Below are positions 20,121 to 31,459 of a stretch of DNA of 48,855 bases, one piece after another. A program made the position numbers and the translations under genes. Position 1 is the first letter of the stretch. Each line of letters opens with the position of its first letter. Origin of the DNA: Nemertoderma westbladi (Eukaryota > Xenacoelomorpha > Nemertodermatida > Nemertodermatidae); the NCBI GenBank assembly GCA_032718475.1, contig JAUCBJ010000397.1:1-48855 (forward strand), read 5' to 3'. The notes under the pieces were generated by a model that had not been told where the DNA came from, did not search any database, and worked only from the letters and a program-made list of their open reading frames with translations.

Positions 20121-22096
20121 ACTGTAGTGTAGGCCTATATAGTAGGCCTATCAGCCTATAGACTAATTATTGTCTGGTAGGCCTGTAGGCTACCTACAGT
20201 ACATTTTTATACTGTTCTGTATTGACTACAATACACTACTGCACTAAATATAGTCTGGTAGACTAATTCTACAATACATTATACTGTTATGTCCACTGTA
20301 CCTAATGTCCAATGCACTACAGCATTTTCCACTGACATGACATCCGACAGTCCGACTGACTTATGAATGGATAGTGAAACTAAATAGTGTTCGGTGCGGT
20401 ATTCATATCGGTCACTGCAGTACTGCTCTGCCGGTAGGCCTCCTACAGTCTTACGGCAGTATTATGGACTGGACATGACTTCATACTGTCATTTGTCCTG
20501 TCCAGACAGTCAGAACCAGAATCCAGGCTCCAAACTGTCAAAGCAGCAATCAGCTCATCAGCCAATGAAGGCCTATTACCGGTCTGCCGGTAACTGATAA
20601 AACTTTAATTAACTGAAGAGCACAGCTGCACAGTCTGACAGTACTGCAGTACCGGCTGACCGGACCGGTAGCGGTAACACAATTACAATTTACACTTATC
20701 CAGTTATCAGCTTATTACACTACAGTATTCCGATTACAGTACCGGTACAGGATTACCTCATACCTAACCCAAGGTCTTCTAAACATCTAAAAGACCTTAC
20801 AGCCTTAGGTGTTAGCTCTTTTTGTAGGCCTTGGCCTAACCCTGTAACCCTAGCTGCTATTTGTATCTTAGTACGGTTGCGATGTCGTAGGCCTACCACC
20901 TACTACCGTAAAACAGATGCAGGCAGATCAGCAGTAGGCTTCACATCCCCCAGACTGCCTGAACAGTCAAGAGTGTCAGTCAATCTGCAACTGCAATCAG
21001 TGACATAGTTGATAGTCTGACATCTGAGACTGACCTTACCGGTACCTAAGCACTAAGTACAGAAGTACTAAGTGCTAAGTGACTAATGACTAGAGAGTCA
21101 TGGGACTACCCGACTAGCCAAGCCACGAGACCGAGACCGACTCACGACTACTTGATTAGGCCTAACTATTTTAATTAATCGCCTGATCGCGTCAATTTAT
21201 TAATATGTCTGTTCTGTATGTTGTGAATTGTTTGATAATAATAATAATTAATAATACCGTAAGTGTAAGCGTGCTGAAACCGATGTGAGCCCTAAGTACT
21301 GAAGTAGGCCTGAGCTGCTAAAATAGAAGTAAAATTGGCCTTTTAACCAGGCCCAATAAAAATTCAGGGAAATAGGCAGGTTACAGTTACAGAGGCAGAG
21401 TTTGCTAACCAAAATACAGAAATAGTAGCTTAAAAGATCAGACGACAGGCCTACTCAAAGAACCTAGTACTTACCGGTACATAGGACCTAAACATGTGGC
21501 ATGTGTGGGACTGTGGGAGTGGGGTGCGAATCGATTCGCCCCTCGACCTATTCCAGTATTCCAGTAGGCCTATTCCATATTCGCCCCACGTTTTAGGGGC
21601 ATATGGCAGTACTGCAGTATGGACTTGGGGCGGATTGACTTTGTCAGTTGACCAATTCGCCCCACCTTCCCAAAATCCCAAGTCTATTCGCCCTCGCCCC
21701 ATATTACTGTATTAATATATTTAATGTTCTGACTATTACAGTAATCTGGTAATAGGCATATCTGCTTCTGCATATACAGATATATCTTGTATATGCCTGT
21801 ATGCTAATATGATATTAGCTCAGTTCAAAAGTTCGCCATACTCAGAACTTAGATTGTCAAATCTGCAAATAATTAAATTTACTGACATACCGGTAACAGC
21901 TTAAGATAAGGTTGAAGGCGTACGGTACCGACAGACCAGTACGCAGCCAGACTCACTGACTGTTCGTTACGGTACCTTCACAAGGCGTTACTTGCCCTCT
22001 GCTACCTTCTACTTCCACCTTGCTCCGGCGCCGTGCTTAAACATTGCACATTGCTGCATTGCTCAGATTCTTTCCTGGAGAACCAATTAGAAGGAC
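20121..22096. other. Region upstream of MAX, no gene seen
   Basis: Rich in TAGGCCTA, TACCGGTA and CAGTACTG short palindromes. 21514-21700 is locally GC-richer with repeated TTCGCCCC / TATTCCAGTA phrases. The MAX 5' UTR and promoter should lie in the last few hundred bases; 21960-22070 is CT-rich (CCTTCTACTTCCACCTTGCT) but no TATA box was recognised. Confidence 0.5.
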
Positions 22097-22299
22097 ATGT
22101 CTTCTGATAACGAATCCGACACTATTGGAACTGGCAATCTTGTCATTCAGGATATGGATGGACTGCAGCAAGATGAAGAAGACGAAGATGATGATTATGA
22201 TGGTCTGGATGAGGAGGAAGATGATGACATAACAATTAACACAGAAGGTGGTGGTTCCATGAAGATTATCTTAAACCCTGGGGGATCGCGTGACAAAAA
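22097..22299 (+). CDS. MAX: MAX exon 1: acidic N-terminus
   Basis: ATG at 22097 (MSSDNESD...) resembles the start of animal MAX proteins (MSDND...). The 67 full codons include a long acidic block (DEEDEDDDYDGLDEEEDDD, residues 26-44) and end SRDK plus two bases of the next Lys codon, followed by donor AAAAA|GTTAGTG. In vertebrate MAX the acidic stretch is much shorter, and casein-kinase-type phosphorylation sites lie there. The start is chosen because it is the first ATG of the frame and matches the family. Confidence 0.9.
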
Positions 22300-22885
22300 G
22301 TTAGTGTATTTCACTCAGTGTCGGTATTGATTCAGGTTTATTTCGCTACCCACCCCGCATTCTGTAGTACGGTAGTTTAGGTTAGGTCAGATTGCCCAAC
22401 ATAGACGCAATTTGATATTTCAGGAAAACATACATCCTTACAAGCTACACCCCTGCGTGTACCTGTAGTTCAGGTGGTTCTATGCTACAGGATATTGGAT
22501 GTGTGGAGTATGATTACCAGATTGGTGTGGTTTACCTGTAATCTACTGATCTACGAAATCCAGATAGATCTTCAGCAATAAAATATATAAATTTATCATG
22601 TTATATTGGGTTTCATTTATTGTTTTAGTTAGAATAACGTGCCCATTGTAACCTGATTCTTCCTCTTAATTAATAATAATAATAACCTTTAATTCACCAA
22701 GCTGGGATTTGAATCACCACCACTCCGTCTCACCACAGCACACAACAACTCTATTTTAATATGTAAATTCTTACACTCTATTATCTAAGTTAATCTTAAA
22801 TTGAAACGGGTATTTAGTTTAAGTGAAGGTGCTAAAGGATTTGCCTTAAACCTCATAAACGAATAATTATTTATTGTTATTGCAG
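22300..22885 (+). other. MAX intron 1
   Basis: 586 bp, GTTAGTG ... TTATTGTTATTGCAG. Contains at 22616-22745 a copy of a dispersed repeat that is also present in intron 2 (23394-23510). Confidence 0.85.
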
Positions 22886-23063
22886 AGCTCACCATAACGC
22901 ATTAGAAAGACGCCGAAGAGACCACATAAAGGACAGTTTTACGAGTCTCAAGGACTGCATTCCGGTTGGGTCAATAATCATAGAGAAACCCTCGCGAGCT
23001 CATATACTCAACAAAGCCACCGCCTACATAGACGAAATGAGAAGGAAAAATATATCCCACCAA
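22886..23063 (+). CDS. MAX: MAX exon 2: basic helix-loop-helix
   Basis: Acceptor TTGCAG|A; the first base completes a Lys codon (K68), then [18 protein letters not shown], helix 1, loop, and helix 2 [16 protein letters not shown], ending ISHQ at donor CAA|GTTAGTG in phase 0. This is the diagnostic MAX bHLH: the His-Glu-Arg contacts of H..xxE..xR that read the CACGTG E-box are all present. The loop (VGSIII between IP and EKPSRA) is two residues longer than in the vertebrate protein (four residues between VP and EKASRA). MAX is the obligatory partner of MYC, MXD, MNT and MGA proteins and binds E-boxes in the nucleus. MLX, MXD and MITF proteins do not share the HHNALER block. Confidence 0.95.
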
Positions 23064-23073
23064 GTTAGTGTGT

Positions 23074-23142
23074 CGGCTTGACTTCCGGGTGGGATCGAAC
23101 TGAGGACATCCAGGTTGGAAGTCTGACGTTCTAACCATTAAT
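23074..23142 (-). repeat. tRNA-derived SINE fragment next to a splice donor
   Basis: The minus strand reads TGGTTAGAACG (A-box-like, 23127-23137) and AGTTCGATCCC (B box, 23091-23101), separated by about 26 bp as in a tRNA. Acceptor-stem pairing is missing, so it is a tRNA-derived SINE piece, not a tRNA gene. It begins about 10 bp after the MAX exon 2 donor. Confidence 0.6.
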
Positions 23143-23393
23143 TACAATAATGGATATAACCGGAGCCTTTTTTTTATGGATGGAGTGATTGTATCAGTTT
23201 ATCTCCAATGTGATAATTATTTTATATTATATTGCGTGTTTGTGAGGTGGTCCGTGATCTATGTGAAATGCCCATATATGGAGGGAATCTGGACGTAATA
23301 AAAATTCAACCCTCTCCACGGGAAATTGGATGCAAATAACAGCTGATTATTCTCAAAAATACTGTAACCTGTTCTATTGTGTTTTGTTTATAG

Positions 23394-23510
23394 TTTATTG
23401 TTTTGGTTAAAATAACGTGCCACTGTAACCTGCTCCTTTCCATAAATTAAGAATATAACATTGAGGCGGGATATTAATTCGCCAAGATGGGATTTGCGTT
23501 CAGTTCCCCC
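23394..23510 (+). repeat. Dispersed repeat, second copy
   Basis: TTTATTGTTTTGGTTAAAAT, AACGTGCC.CTGTAACCTG and CGCCAAGATGGGATTTG parallel 22616-22745 in the same orientation, so two copies flank MAX exon 2. Confidence 0.7.
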
Positions 23511-23737
23511 CCCCCTGACTCGACATGTCTGTGATTAACTATAACCGGGTTGGCTCTATTGTTTTATTCTAGAACTCTTATGATTTCGTTATTCAGACTA
23601 CTAGGACCACTCTCAAATTACAGGCAGTTTTGTTTTGTTCATACCTCCCACTATATAAAATGGGTTGGTTGTTTGAAATCATAAATCAGAATGTTTTTTG
23701 GAGTTTTAAAATAAAAATCCTGATTTTCTACAACCCT

Positions 23738-26075
23738 AAGGGGCCATCCATAAATGACGTCACGTTTTTTAAACACATTTTTGCCCCCCCCCCCCCTTCC
23801 CCCTCCCCAATGTCACGTCACACTATATAAAATGAAATGATTACTATTATGTAATTAGAACAATAAATCTGTAATAAATTGGTCAACTATATAAACTAAA
23901 CTAACATTACTAGTTTTAACTCTTAAACTGGTTGAAACACATTCTGTGTTTTCAGAATACAATGTTGACTTGGTCCTGTATATATTTCGTTGTGGTATTG
24001 ACTTGGTAAAAACACAAATATAATATGTGTTTACAGTTTTATGTCACGAGCTGGTCTAACCATTTTAGAAACTACGTTTCGAGTTGGTATGAACACAAAT
24101 TTGTGTTTTAGTACGAATTGTCTGACTTGGTGAGATGTTTTTTATGAGTTTTATCCCACTTGGTCAGCGTTTTCTTTGGATTTTATAATCATTTAGATGT
24201 TCATACAAAAATGTTTCTTTTAAAATAAGGAGAAAATTGATTTTTTTTTATTGATGCATTATACATTAATATTAAATACAAGATAAACAGTTAAACATTT
24301 AAGACAGACAGTTTGATTAACTGTTTTAATCAGTTAGATAAACATTTAATCAGAGTCAGAGTTAATGTGGCTATCATCTGTCCCATAACTTTTTTCGTAT
24401 GATAGTTTTATATAGTCTACTATATAGTATTACCGTTATAAAATCAAAGGGTACTGATATTTAAATGTAACTATTTATTAACTTAGGCTTAGGAATAAAA
24501 GTAGCCATTTTATTTAAACTCCATATTTCATGAGCAAGGTGTGAAAAATTAATAAACGAGGCAGGAGTTAACGGCTATTGTTCTTAATATAATAAATAAG
24601 AACTATAAATAAATAAATAAAAATAAATTAAAATAGTAAATAAATAATAATAAATTAAAATAATAAATTAAAATAATAAATTAAAATAATAAATTATAAT
24701 AATAAATTAATAATAATAAATTAAAATAATAAATTCATTAATAAATAAGAAATAAGTTTATCCAATTTGATAACATGAATCGAATAAATATCGGAGTAGA
24801 AAAGTTTTCCACGTCATAAAAAAAATCCATCCAAATAAAGATGGTAGTTAAAAAGAGTAAAATATAGTTATTTTCTTCCACAGTAGGTCTATCAATCTGT
24901 TGATACTAAAACGAAGTAACGAAAAACCATTTATATAAGTTTATGGGGTGTGGGAATATTGCAGCCGAAGTATTGAGATTCAGTTATTGTTATACTGTGA
25001 AGAATACCCGTGGGAAAACCTCATGTGTGGGCGTTGGGGATGCCAAACTGGCGGATATGAGGTATCGAAAGAAAGCCCATAAGCAGGGCTATCTAGTAGT
25101 GGTAATCTTTTGTTCATCCGACATAATGTTAAAAAACAGCCATTCCTTAAACTTTTCTATATTTTAGAATCTTTCTCACACCACTGCGTCTGCCATAGTG
25201 GGCGATTCGAGATGATTCAACTACCATTGTGTAGCTCTACATTCAAGCGATTGAATACCGGTAATGATAAACCCATAGGGATTCATTAAGTAGTAGTATT
25301 ATAGGAATACGTAAAATATGTCTAAAACACAAAAAAACGTCAGCACCATGTGGATAGCCGCTCAGGCAAACACATATTTGTGTTCTTACCAACTCGGAGA
25401 ACGTCAATCGATGTTTTCCCACCAGTTCGCGTACATTCACATAAAACACAAATTTGTGTTTCTACCAAGTCAGATGAGTTCACAAACTTATACCTGACCA
25501 ACAGCGATAGAAATTGATAAAACATAAATTTGTGTTCCTACCAAGTCGAAACAAAAGTAAATGAAGACGCAGACCAGTTTAAGTGTCAATAATATATCAA
25601 TCAAATAACTAATACTAGTTTTTCAGACATGCCCCCATTGGCACGACAGGTAGTCTGTCATACTTATAATTGCCATTGGTGAGACATTAGCTAGTGCGTG
25701 TGGGTTCACAGGGGGTTCATAATCAAAACGGGTTTTGGAACTACCGCTATCATGAAGGGTTATAAAGTGATTTTTAAGTAAAACTTTCGATGCAAAGTAA
25801 AGATAACTTTCTTTACTACTGAGTCCTACTGAGTTCTACTGAGTAGAATTAGTTGGATTGTTCTGGATAGATGACTCCTTGAATAGTTTGCGTTATCGGG
25901 ATGGGTGGAGGCAGAAATCGAATAATTAATTTATAATTATTATTATAATTAATTAATAATTAAACGAATTTAATATTCAGTTAATATATCGGAAACTTAT
26001 AATTAGACGTCACGATTTGGCGGACCCCCCCCCCCCCCCACCTGTTCAGCGTGACGTCATTTATGGATGGCCCTT
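23738..26075. mobile_element. 2.3-kb non-autonomous DNA transposon with subterminal repeats
   Basis: Ends AAGGGGCCATCCATAAATGA (left) and the complement TCATTTATGGATGGCCCTT (right), each followed inward by CGTCACG and a poly-C run. From 23928 to 24180 and, in reverse orientation, 25360 to 25580 there are several copies of a motif of the form GACTTGGTANNAACACAAAT followed by TGTGTTT. The centre (24200-25350) is AT-rich with an AATAAATTAAAAT microsatellite at 24600-24750 and no ORF of transposase size. Target duplication is not clear. Superfamily unassigned. Confidence 0.7.
24590..24760 (+). repeat. AATAAATTAAAAT microsatellite
   Basis: Irregular tandem A/T tract built from AATAAATTA and AAATAAAT words, in the centre of the TIR element. 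Confidence 0.85.
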
Positions 26076-26202
26076 AAATATAAATAATAGTACCGGTACT
26101 AATACTTTCTATAGGAAGCGTGCAAGTAGGCAGTTATGTATTAGGTGAGACACTCCCCATTACTGTGAGCAAATAGAGCGCCACTTGTATATACCGGTGT
26201 AT

Positions 26203-26952
26203 GGGGGGGGGGGGGGGGGGCACTGTGTACAGACAGAGTGTATGGGGCACTGTGTACAGACAGAGTGTATGGGGGCGTTGTGTACAGACAGAGTTTATGG
26301 GGGCGCTGTGTACAGTCAAAGTTTATGGGGGCGCTGTGTACAGACAGAGTGTACGGGGGCACTGTGTACAGACAGAGTGTATGGGGGCGCTGTGTACAGA
26401 CAGTGTATGGGGGCGCTGTGTACATACAGAGTGTATGGGGGCGCTGTGTACAGTCAAAGTGTATGGGGGCGCTGTGTACAGACAGAGTGTATGGGGGCAC
26501 TGTGTACAGACAGAGTGTATGGGGGCGCTGTGTACAGACAGAGTGTATGGGGGCGCTGTGTACAGACAGAGTGTATGGGGGCGCTGTGTACAGACAGAGT
26601 GTATGGGGGCGCTGTGTACAGACAAAGTTTATGGGGGCGCTGTGTACAGACAGAGTGTACGGGGGCACTGTGTACAGACAGAGTGTATGGGGGCGCTGTG
26701 TACAGACAGTGTATGGGGGCGCTGTGTACATACAGAGTGTATGGGGGCGCTGTGTACAGACAGAGTGTATGGGGGCGCTGTGTACAGACAGTGTATGGGG
26801 GCGCTGTGTACATACAGAGTGTATGGGGGCGCTGTGTACAGTCAAAGTGTATGGGGGCGCTGTGTACAGACAGAGTGTATGGGGGCGCTGTGTACAGACA
26901 GAGTGTATGGGGGCGCTGTGTACAGTCAAAGTGTATGGGGGCGCTGTGTACA
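26203..26952 (+). repeat. 28-bp minisatellite, about 27 copies, stop-poor in all frames
   Basis: Begins with a G18 run. The unit is GTGTATGGGGGCGCTGTGTA followed by CAGACAGA; variants are 24-26 bp (CAGACA deletion) or have CAGTCAAA or CATACAGA. Copies are arranged in partly repeated super-blocks, for example the variant series near 26385-26470 recurs near 26690-26780. Because 28 is not a multiple of 3 and the unit lacks stops on both strands, five reading frames stay open for 250-280 codons; none is a gene. Confidence 0.95.
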
Positions 26953-27322
26953 CTGTAGGCCTACAGTGTACGTACGTACACATTATTACTGACCCGTTAA
27001 TTAGTTACAACTTCCCCTTTACGATAACAGTATCTGTTATCATAAATTTTACATGACAACCCGAGGTTCTTTTTCTTATAATAATTATATGTTTGACAGG
27101 TTGCCTTGTCAACGAAATTTGTAGGTTTACACTTAATGTTAGGTGTGTTGGCTTGAACGAAATCTATACCAGTAGTTCTTTATGTGAAGATTTAAGAATT
27201 AAGATTGCTCTTTTTCCCAAGACTCAATATAATTACTTTACTTTTACTGAAGACAATGTTCTGTGGTGTGGTTGTGTACGATTCAACTGGAACTGATATC
27301 ATATAACAATCGCTACTGCAGT
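26953..27322 (+). other. Unique spacer between two minisatellites
   Basis: AT-rich, no gene or known repeat seen; a short palindrome TGTAGGCCTACA lies at 26955-26966. Confidence 0.6.
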
Positions 27323-28421
27323 TGATCGGACCGGGATCCTGGGATCGGTCTGGGATCCCGGTTGATTGGTCTGGGATCCCGGGATTGGTCCGGGATCCCG
27401 GGCTCGGTCTGGGATCCTGGGATTGGTCTGGGATCACGGGATCGGTGTGGGATCCCGGGATTGGTCTGGAATCCCTGGATCGGATCCAGGTATTGGTCTG
27501 GGATCCAGGGATTGGTCTGGGATCCCGGGATCGGTCTGGGATCCCGGGATTGGTCTGGAATCCCGGATCGGATCCCGGGATCGGTCCGGTATCCCGGGAT
27601 TGGTCTGTGATTCCGGGATCGGTCTGGGATCCCGGGATTGGTCTGGGATACCGGGATTGGTCCGGTATCCCGGGATTGGTCTGGGATCCCGGGATTGGTC
27701 TGGGATCCCGGGATCGGTCTATAATCCCGGGATTGGTCTGGGATCCCGGGATTGGTCTGGGATCCCGGGATCTCGCGATTGGTCCGGAATCGGTCTGTGA
27801 TCCCGGGATTGGTCTGGGATCCCGGGATTGGTCTGGGATCTCGGGATTGGTCCGGGATCCCGGGATTGGTCCGATATCCCGGGATTGATCTGGGATCCCG
27901 GGATTGGTCTGGAATCCCGGATCGGATCCCGGGATCAGTCTGGGATCCAGGGATTGGTCTGGGGTCCCGGGATCTGTCTGGGATCCCGGGATCGGTCTGG
28001 GATCCCAGGATCAGTCTGGGATCCCGGGATCGGTCTGGGATCCCAGGATCAGTCTGGGATCCCGGGATCGGTCTGGGATCCCGGGATTGGTCCGGGATCG
28101 GACCAGTAACCAGGGATTGGTCTGGGATCCCGGGTTCAGTCTGGGATCCCGGGATCGGTCTTGGATCCCGAGATCAGTCTTGGATCCCGGGATCGGTCTT
28201 GGATCCCGGGATCGGTCTTAGATCCCTGGATCGGTCTGAGATCCCAGGATCGGTCTGAGATCCCGGTACTGGTCTGGGATCCCGGGATTGGTCCGGGATC
28301 GCTCCGGTATCCCGGGATTGGTCGGGGATTCCGGGATTGGTCCAGTGATTCCGGGATTGGTCTGGGATCCCAGGATCTGTCTGTGCTCCCGGGATTGTTC
28401 TGGGATCCCGGGATTGGTCTG
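27323..28421 (+). repeat. 19-bp GGGATCCC minisatellite, first part
   Basis: About 57 tandem units of GGTCTGGGATCCCGGGATT with GATC/GATT and CCGG/CAGG variants. Each unit contains the palindrome GGGATCCC. The array is cut at 28421 by an LTR retrotransposon and resumes at 33471. Long ORFs through it (encoding DPGIGLGSRDWSGIPG-type text) are artefacts of the stop-free unit. Confidence 0.95.
28417..28421. repeat. Target-site duplication GTCTG, left
   Basis: GTCTG lies directly before the left LTR and is repeated at 33471-33475 directly after the right LTR, giving a perfect 5-bp duplication. Confidence 0.9.
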
Positions 28422-28628
28422 TGTTATGTTATATAAATATATAGAAATCTATATAAACATTATGACATTATAATATTATTATAATAGAACATTCATTATG
28501 TAACAGGTTAGCAACACATGCATACCGGCACCACAGTACTAATGCACTGTATACTATACATATAACATTATATTATATTATATTAGATATTGTAGGCCTA
28601 GCCTAAACAACAGTATGGATATATAACA
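28422..28628 (-). repeat. 3' LTR (207 bp)
   Basis: Starts TGTTATGTTATATAAATATA and ends GGATATATAACA, so it has TG...CA ends with a short TGTTAT/ATAACA inverted repeat. It differs from the other LTR by a few substitutions and three or four short indels (for example in the AATGCACTG and GCCTAGCCTAAAC segments). Confidence 0.93.
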
Positions 28629-28645
28629 ACTCCCATTTCTTTCAG
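28629..28645 (-). other. Polypurine tract
   Basis: On the minus strand CTGAAAGAAATGGGAGT lies directly before the 3' LTR, the expected place and composition for plus-strand priming. Confidence 0.8.
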
Positions 28646-28867
28646 TTTAATGTCTGGACTATAGTTAATTATCCTATAATTCCCTTTCCTTTCGTTTTTT
28701 ATTTTTTTTTTAAATTTCAAGTTTAAAATATAACTTTCTTCCTATTTAAAATATTTTAACCACAATGAACTTTCTTAACCTTATTAGCGAGTCTCTCTGA
28801 CCAACGCAGCATTGAAGGTTTCACATCACTGCTTATTGGAACATGGATAGAGGTTTCTTCCATCGAT

Positions 28868-29305
28868 TCAGTTTCTCCCAATAAACGTTGTCGTAGAAAT
28901 CGACGATTTCTCCAAAGTGTATGGCCTGAAGGTAGGTAGCTTCACTCTGTAATCTCTATATTTCCCGACGGAAACGATTTTGCCACTTCGATCCCACAAT
29001 TTCGATTTAGGGTTTTGAATCCAAACTTCCATGTCAACCTTCAATGGTGTTAGATCGTGCGCTGTAGCATTATATTGTGATGCTACTTTATCTTCCAACT
29101 TTATTTGTTTGTCAACAAAATCGGCATGTTGTACCCATGTTTTCATAAAATTCGAATGATATATTGGCAACCGATTTCGAATATTATGGCCAAAGATCAT
29201 CTCATTTGGTGATGCACCCGATGATCTCGGCGTATTGCGGTATTCCATCAGTGCTTCTTGGAATTGTTCATCGTTGATATGTATGTTATCCATTTTCAGT
29301 AACAT
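28868..29305 (-). pseudogene. Integrase C-terminal part
   Basis: 145-codon frame with FQEALMEYRNTPRSSGASPN and EMIFGHNIRNRLPI, the end of the catalytic core and the typical segment after it, followed by a basic C-terminal domain (DMEVWIQNPKSKLWDRSGKI). The initiating Met is internal to the polyprotein and has no meaning. The joined upstream core is in another frame. Confidence 0.85.
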
Positions 29306-29466
29306 ATTTTTAACAGTTTTAACCGTTGCCTCTGCGAGTCCATTCGCCTGCGGGTAATGCGGACTACTTGGTTCCCATTTTGCTCCCCGCTGTGTTAGAA
29401 ATTTATTAAAACTTCAAGCCATAAACTGCGGCCCCCCATCGGATTTAAATAATTTTGGAGCTCCTG

Positions 29467-30461
29467 TTAAGATGAAGAATTTTCTGACGACGAATTCCAC
29501 ATGTGATGAATTTGGTACATGACTCCACTCAGCAAGGAGGGGATATCCAGAGAAACGATCAACATAAAGTGTCGTCCTGCAGCCTCAAACAGGTCAGCGG
29601 ATACACTCTCGAATGGGTACTCAGTTTGCGTTTGGTTTTTAATGTCTCCTTTGGTAGACTTTCTCGTCGAGTTTGACATTCATCGCATCGATTAATCATA
29701 TCCATGATATCCTGATTCATCCCTGGCCAAAACACAGCCAAGCGTGCACATTGTTTTGTTCTAGTACACCCGAGGAGATGAGAAGTATGTAAAATAGTTA
29801 ATATATCCTGTTGTTTGGATGTGGGAATAACTATTTTAGAACCATAGAGTACCAAACCTCGTTCAATGGATAACATATCTCTCAATGAATAAAATTTCTT
29901 TATATATGGTGAATAATTGTTTCTATGAAATCCCATTTTGAATTTCGTCATATAGTCATCATCTCTTTTACAAGAATCTCGAAGGTTCTCAAGTATAGGA
30001 TCATTGATACTGTAATTTTCAGTTTCTTCCTCGTCATTATCACATGTACCTGTACCAGAAATAATAGAGATCTGAACTCTATTTAATGAGAAGTATTCTT
30101 CGGAGTTCTCTTCAGGGTTATCGATCAGAGCTCTGCTCAGACAATCAGCAATGCGGTTCTCAGAGCCTTTCCACCATTCAACTGCAAAGCTATATGTATA
30201 CTGAAGATCAGATTTAATTTTTTGTAATTTCACATTTTCAACTTGAACTAATGTTTGTTTATTGAATATACTCGTCAGTGGCCTATGATCAGTGACCACA
30301 TGAAAGTGTTGCAACCCGGCAAGATAAACTCGACATTTCTCTATTGCATATTTAATGGATAATGCTTCTAGTTCGACCGTGGCATACCGACTTTCAGGGT
30401 CAGTTAGAAACCTGCTGCCACATGTAACTAAATGCCAGCCGTCGTTGTGCTTCTGTAACAA
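29467..30461 (-). pseudogene. RNase H plus integrase N-terminal part
   Basis: The 30461-29559 frame reads the RNase H end of RT (YATVELEALSIKYAIEKCRV, HVVTDHRPLTSIF, GSENRIADCLSRA), a spacer, and the integrase HHCC zinc domain (LHTSHLLGCTRTKQCARLAV, FWPGMNQDIMDMI, CDECQ). A frame change near 29670 leads to the start of the integrase core (SADLFEAAGRHFMLIV, first catalytic Asp) in the 29679-29467 frame, which then loses the pattern again. Confidence 0.88.
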
Positions 30462-30676
30462 GTCATACCCAAAGCCATTCAGGCGACTTGCATCACATTC
30501 TAGAATAACTTTAATTTTGGGTTGAATATACTCAAAATCGGTGATTTTGTTAATAAGTCTTTCGTTTTATTAAATGCATTTCTATGGGTTTCTTCCCATA
30601 AAAAACAGTTTCTATTACTCAGAAGATCGCGTAATGGTGTAGCGACTGAGCTTAATTCTGAGTTGAAACAGCCTAG

Positions 30677-31269
30677 TTAGTTCGCTAAGCCCATGAATGA
30701 CTGTAAATCGCTTATATTGCATGGTTCTGGGAATTCTTTTATTGCGGCTATTTTCTTTGGGTCCACAGATATACCAGCATCGGATACAACATATCCAGCG
30801 AACTTTACAGACTTCTGTCCCAAAATAAATTTACTTTTATTCAGTGTAATGCCGTGAGTTCGACATCGATCTAGCACTTCTCTACTCGACAAATATTTTC
30901 TTCCAAGTTATTGCCTTCGATGATCACATCGTCAATGATCTTTCTAGTACCTTGTAAACCTTCCAAAGCTGCATCTGCACTAAGGTTATAATGGTACAAG
31001 GCGGATATAAAATCCATTGGTGCGCGTGTGTATCGGTATCTGCCCCATGGCGTTATAAATGTGGAAATTCAGCAAATTCATGGAAGTTCATGCAGCTCCA
31101 CTTGCCAGTATCCTTTCTGGGCATCCAGGGTTGTAAAATACTTTGAAGTAGGACTAATTTCTGACACTAAATCAAAAGGTGATGGTGCGTTATGAACTAC
31201 GCGCTTCACTTCCAAGTTCAACCTCATCAAATCGACTGTCATGCATATGCCTCCTGCGGGTTTGGGCAC
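30677..31269 (-). pseudogene. Reverse transcriptase core, broken
   Basis: Pieces in order on the minus strand: PAGGICMTVDLMRLNLEVKR and YFTTLDAQKGYWQVEL (fingers and first catalytic Asp) in 31269-31078, the catalytic Asp-Asp at 30928-30933 (in IIDDVIIEG; the usual aromatic residue before x-DD is Ile), and the connection region GITLNKSKFILGQKSVKFAG ... DLQSFMGLAN in 30892-30677. At least two frame breaks separate them. Confidence 0.85.
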
Positions 31270-31459
31270 GATGACGCAGGGGTGACACCATTCTGTCGAT
31301 CTATCACCTATACGTTCAATTACTCCGGTTTTTCCATATTTGCTAGCTCTTCTTTCACTTGTTCACGATATGCGTATGGAACAGGGCGAGCCGCATATGT
31401 TATAAACGGTGTAGCATTATCTTTCAACTCAATTATTATCTTCTCACTATTCATAGGTT

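Noticed and set aside
25340-25525. 61- and 68-codon minus ORFs with RTQICVLCEC-type repeated text
   Set aside because: The repetition reflects the subterminal ACACAAATTTGTGT motif of the TIR element, not protein repeats.
26141-26992. Several 250-280-codon ORFs on both strands
   Set aside because: All run through the 28-bp minisatellite; the translation is a periodic by-product of a stop-free unit.
27322-28436. ORFs of up to 188 codons encoding DPGIGLGSRDW-type repeats
   Set aside because: They cross the 19-bp GGGATCCC minisatellite in all frames; no codon bias, start context or unique domain.
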